From an uncultured Flavobacteriales bacterium (GTDB lineage: Bacteria > Bacteroidota > Bacteroidia > Flavobacteriales_D > Parvicellaceae), in assembly GCA_943787535.1 (NCBI GenBank), contig CALSMU010000004.1:124001-188000 (forward strand): a DNA stretch of 64,000 nucleotides, in the 5' to 3' direction. Below are positions 63,278 through 64,000 of this stretch, piece by piece. The position numbers were made by a program, and so were the translations under genes. The notes beneath the pieces are model-generated. The model saw only the letters and a list, made by a program, of their open reading frames with translations, had not been told where the DNA came from and made no database searches. Position 1 is the first letter of the stretch, and every line of letters starts with the position of its first letter.

Positions 63278-64000
63278 TTAATGCGCGTCAAGCCAGTTGT
63301 CCGCTATTCCATACTCTACTTTTAGAGGAACAGCAAAATCAATCGCATTTTCCATCTTATCTGTAACCAATTTAATCATTTCATCCTCTTCAGGAATGAA
63401 CAAATCAAAAACTAATTCATCATGAACTTGGAGTAACATTTTAGATTGCAGGTTTCTTGATTTCATTTCATCATGAATGTTAATCATTGCGATTTTTATA
63501 ATGTCAGCTGCACTTCCTTGGATTGGAGCGTTAATGGCATTTCTCTCGGCATGGCCGCGAACTATTCCATTTGTCGAGTTAATATCTTTTAGATATCTTT
63601 TACGGTGCATAATGGTTTCTACAAATCCTTTTTCCTTCGCCAATTCGATGCTTTGATCCATAAATGTTTTAATTTTTGGGTATTGCTCAAAATAGCTCTC
63701 TATTATTTCTTTTGCTTCTCTTCTTGGGATATTTAAATTCTGAGCTAATCCAAATGCAGAGACGCCATAAATAATTCCAAAGTTTACAGCTTTAGCTTTA
63801 CTCCGCATGTCTCTATCCACATCTTTTAATTCTACACTAAAGACCTTAGCTGCAGTGGCCGAATGAATATCTTCACCACTGATAAAAGCCTTTTTCATAT
63901 TTTCATCGCCACTCATTTCAGCAATAATTCGCAATTCAATTTGAGAGTAATCCGCAGCAAATATTTTATAGTCTTTTCCTCTAGGAATAAATGCTTTTCT
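63278..64000 (-). CDS. polA: DNA polymerase I, C-terminal part (cut by window edge)
   Basis: The frame is open to position 64000. The visible 240 residues are the end of the family A polymerase domain: AADYSQIELRIIAEM (motif A, read beyond the first Met) near the edge, RSKAKAVNFGIIYGVSAFG (motif B with the finger helix), and LLQVHDELVFDLF (motif C). It ends ADNWLDAH. The 5' part, with any 3'-5' or 5'-3' exonuclease domain, lies outside. PolA fills gaps in repair and replaces RNA primers. Confidence 0.96.
   Translation of the reverse strand, partial: RKAFIPRGKDYKIFAADYSQIELRIIAEMSGDENMKKAFISGEDIHSATAAKVFSVELKDVDRDMRSKAKAVNFGIIYGVSAFGLAQNLNIPRREAKEIIESYFEQYPKIKTFMDQSIELAKEKGFVETIMHRKRYLKDINSTNGIVRGHAERNAINAPIQGSAADIIKIAMINIHDEMKSRNLQSKMLLQVHDELVFDLFIPEEDEMIKLVTDKMENAIDFAVPLKVEYGIADNWLDAH

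Overview
The window looks like chromosomal DNA from a Bacteroidota bacterium, most likely a marine or free-living member of Flavobacteriales. This rests on an AT-rich base composition, a fused lpxC-fabZ gene, the type IX secretion (T9SS) genes porX and sprA, several secreted proteins with T9SS C-terminal sorting domains, and Bacteroidota-type promoter boxes (TAnnTTTG), some placed only a few bases before start codons. No phage, plasmid, CRISPR or defence genes were seen. The clearest mobile DNA is one 264-bp MITE-like element.

Layout. 1-7.6 kb: 5' part of a heme A synthase gene (cut by the window edge), a small lipoprotein gene, porX, the MITE-like element, then HD phosphohydrolase - lpxD - lpxC/fabZ - lpxA (lipid A synthesis). 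7.6-14.3 kb: thiol-redox and secretion genes on the minus strand (TlpA-like thioredoxin, DUF6029 outer-membrane protein, two Omp28-type proteins), a T9SS cargo gene and a sirtuin gene. 14.5-26.6 kb: malic enzyme (frameshifted) - ruvA - sprA - gcvH - vanZ-like - tonB. 26.7-33.3 kb: a tRNA with anticodon CAU, HAD hydrolase, methylmalonyl-CoA epimerase, a secreted protein, a peptide-binding lipoprotein, aspartate kinase and a GNAT acetyltransferase. 33.4-43.2 kb: fbp - mfd - adenine deaminase, PBP1A, and an MsbA-like ABC exporter. 43.2-52.5 kb: remains of phnA, a flavoprotein, a serine hydrolase, an aminotransferase, a lytic transglycosylase, a membrane protein, a VOC protein, an M23 peptidase and a metzincin-like protease. 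52.5-64 kb: AsmA-like protein, metallophosphoesterase, Cys-cluster protein, trpS (frameshifted), plsC-like (frameshifted), gatC, bacilliredoxin, several exported proteins of unknown role, and the 3' part of polA (cut by the window edge).

Most of the content is ordinary core metabolism and envelope biogenesis. PorX (regulator), SprA (outer-membrane translocon) and the cargo proteins belong to one secretion system. The lpx genes, AsmA-like protein, MsbA-like exporter, PBP1A and transglycosylase serve the envelope. The points most worth a second look are: the MITE-like element lying exactly at the start codon of the HD gene and 45 bp from porX; three genes (malic enzyme, trpS, plsC) that each carry exactly one extra base; an sprA reading frame whose signal peptide has no ATG, GTG or TTG start and seems to begin at CTG; a phnA gene with its middle deleted; and a TlpA/DUF6029/Omp28 cluster that may be an uncharacterised surface thiol module.
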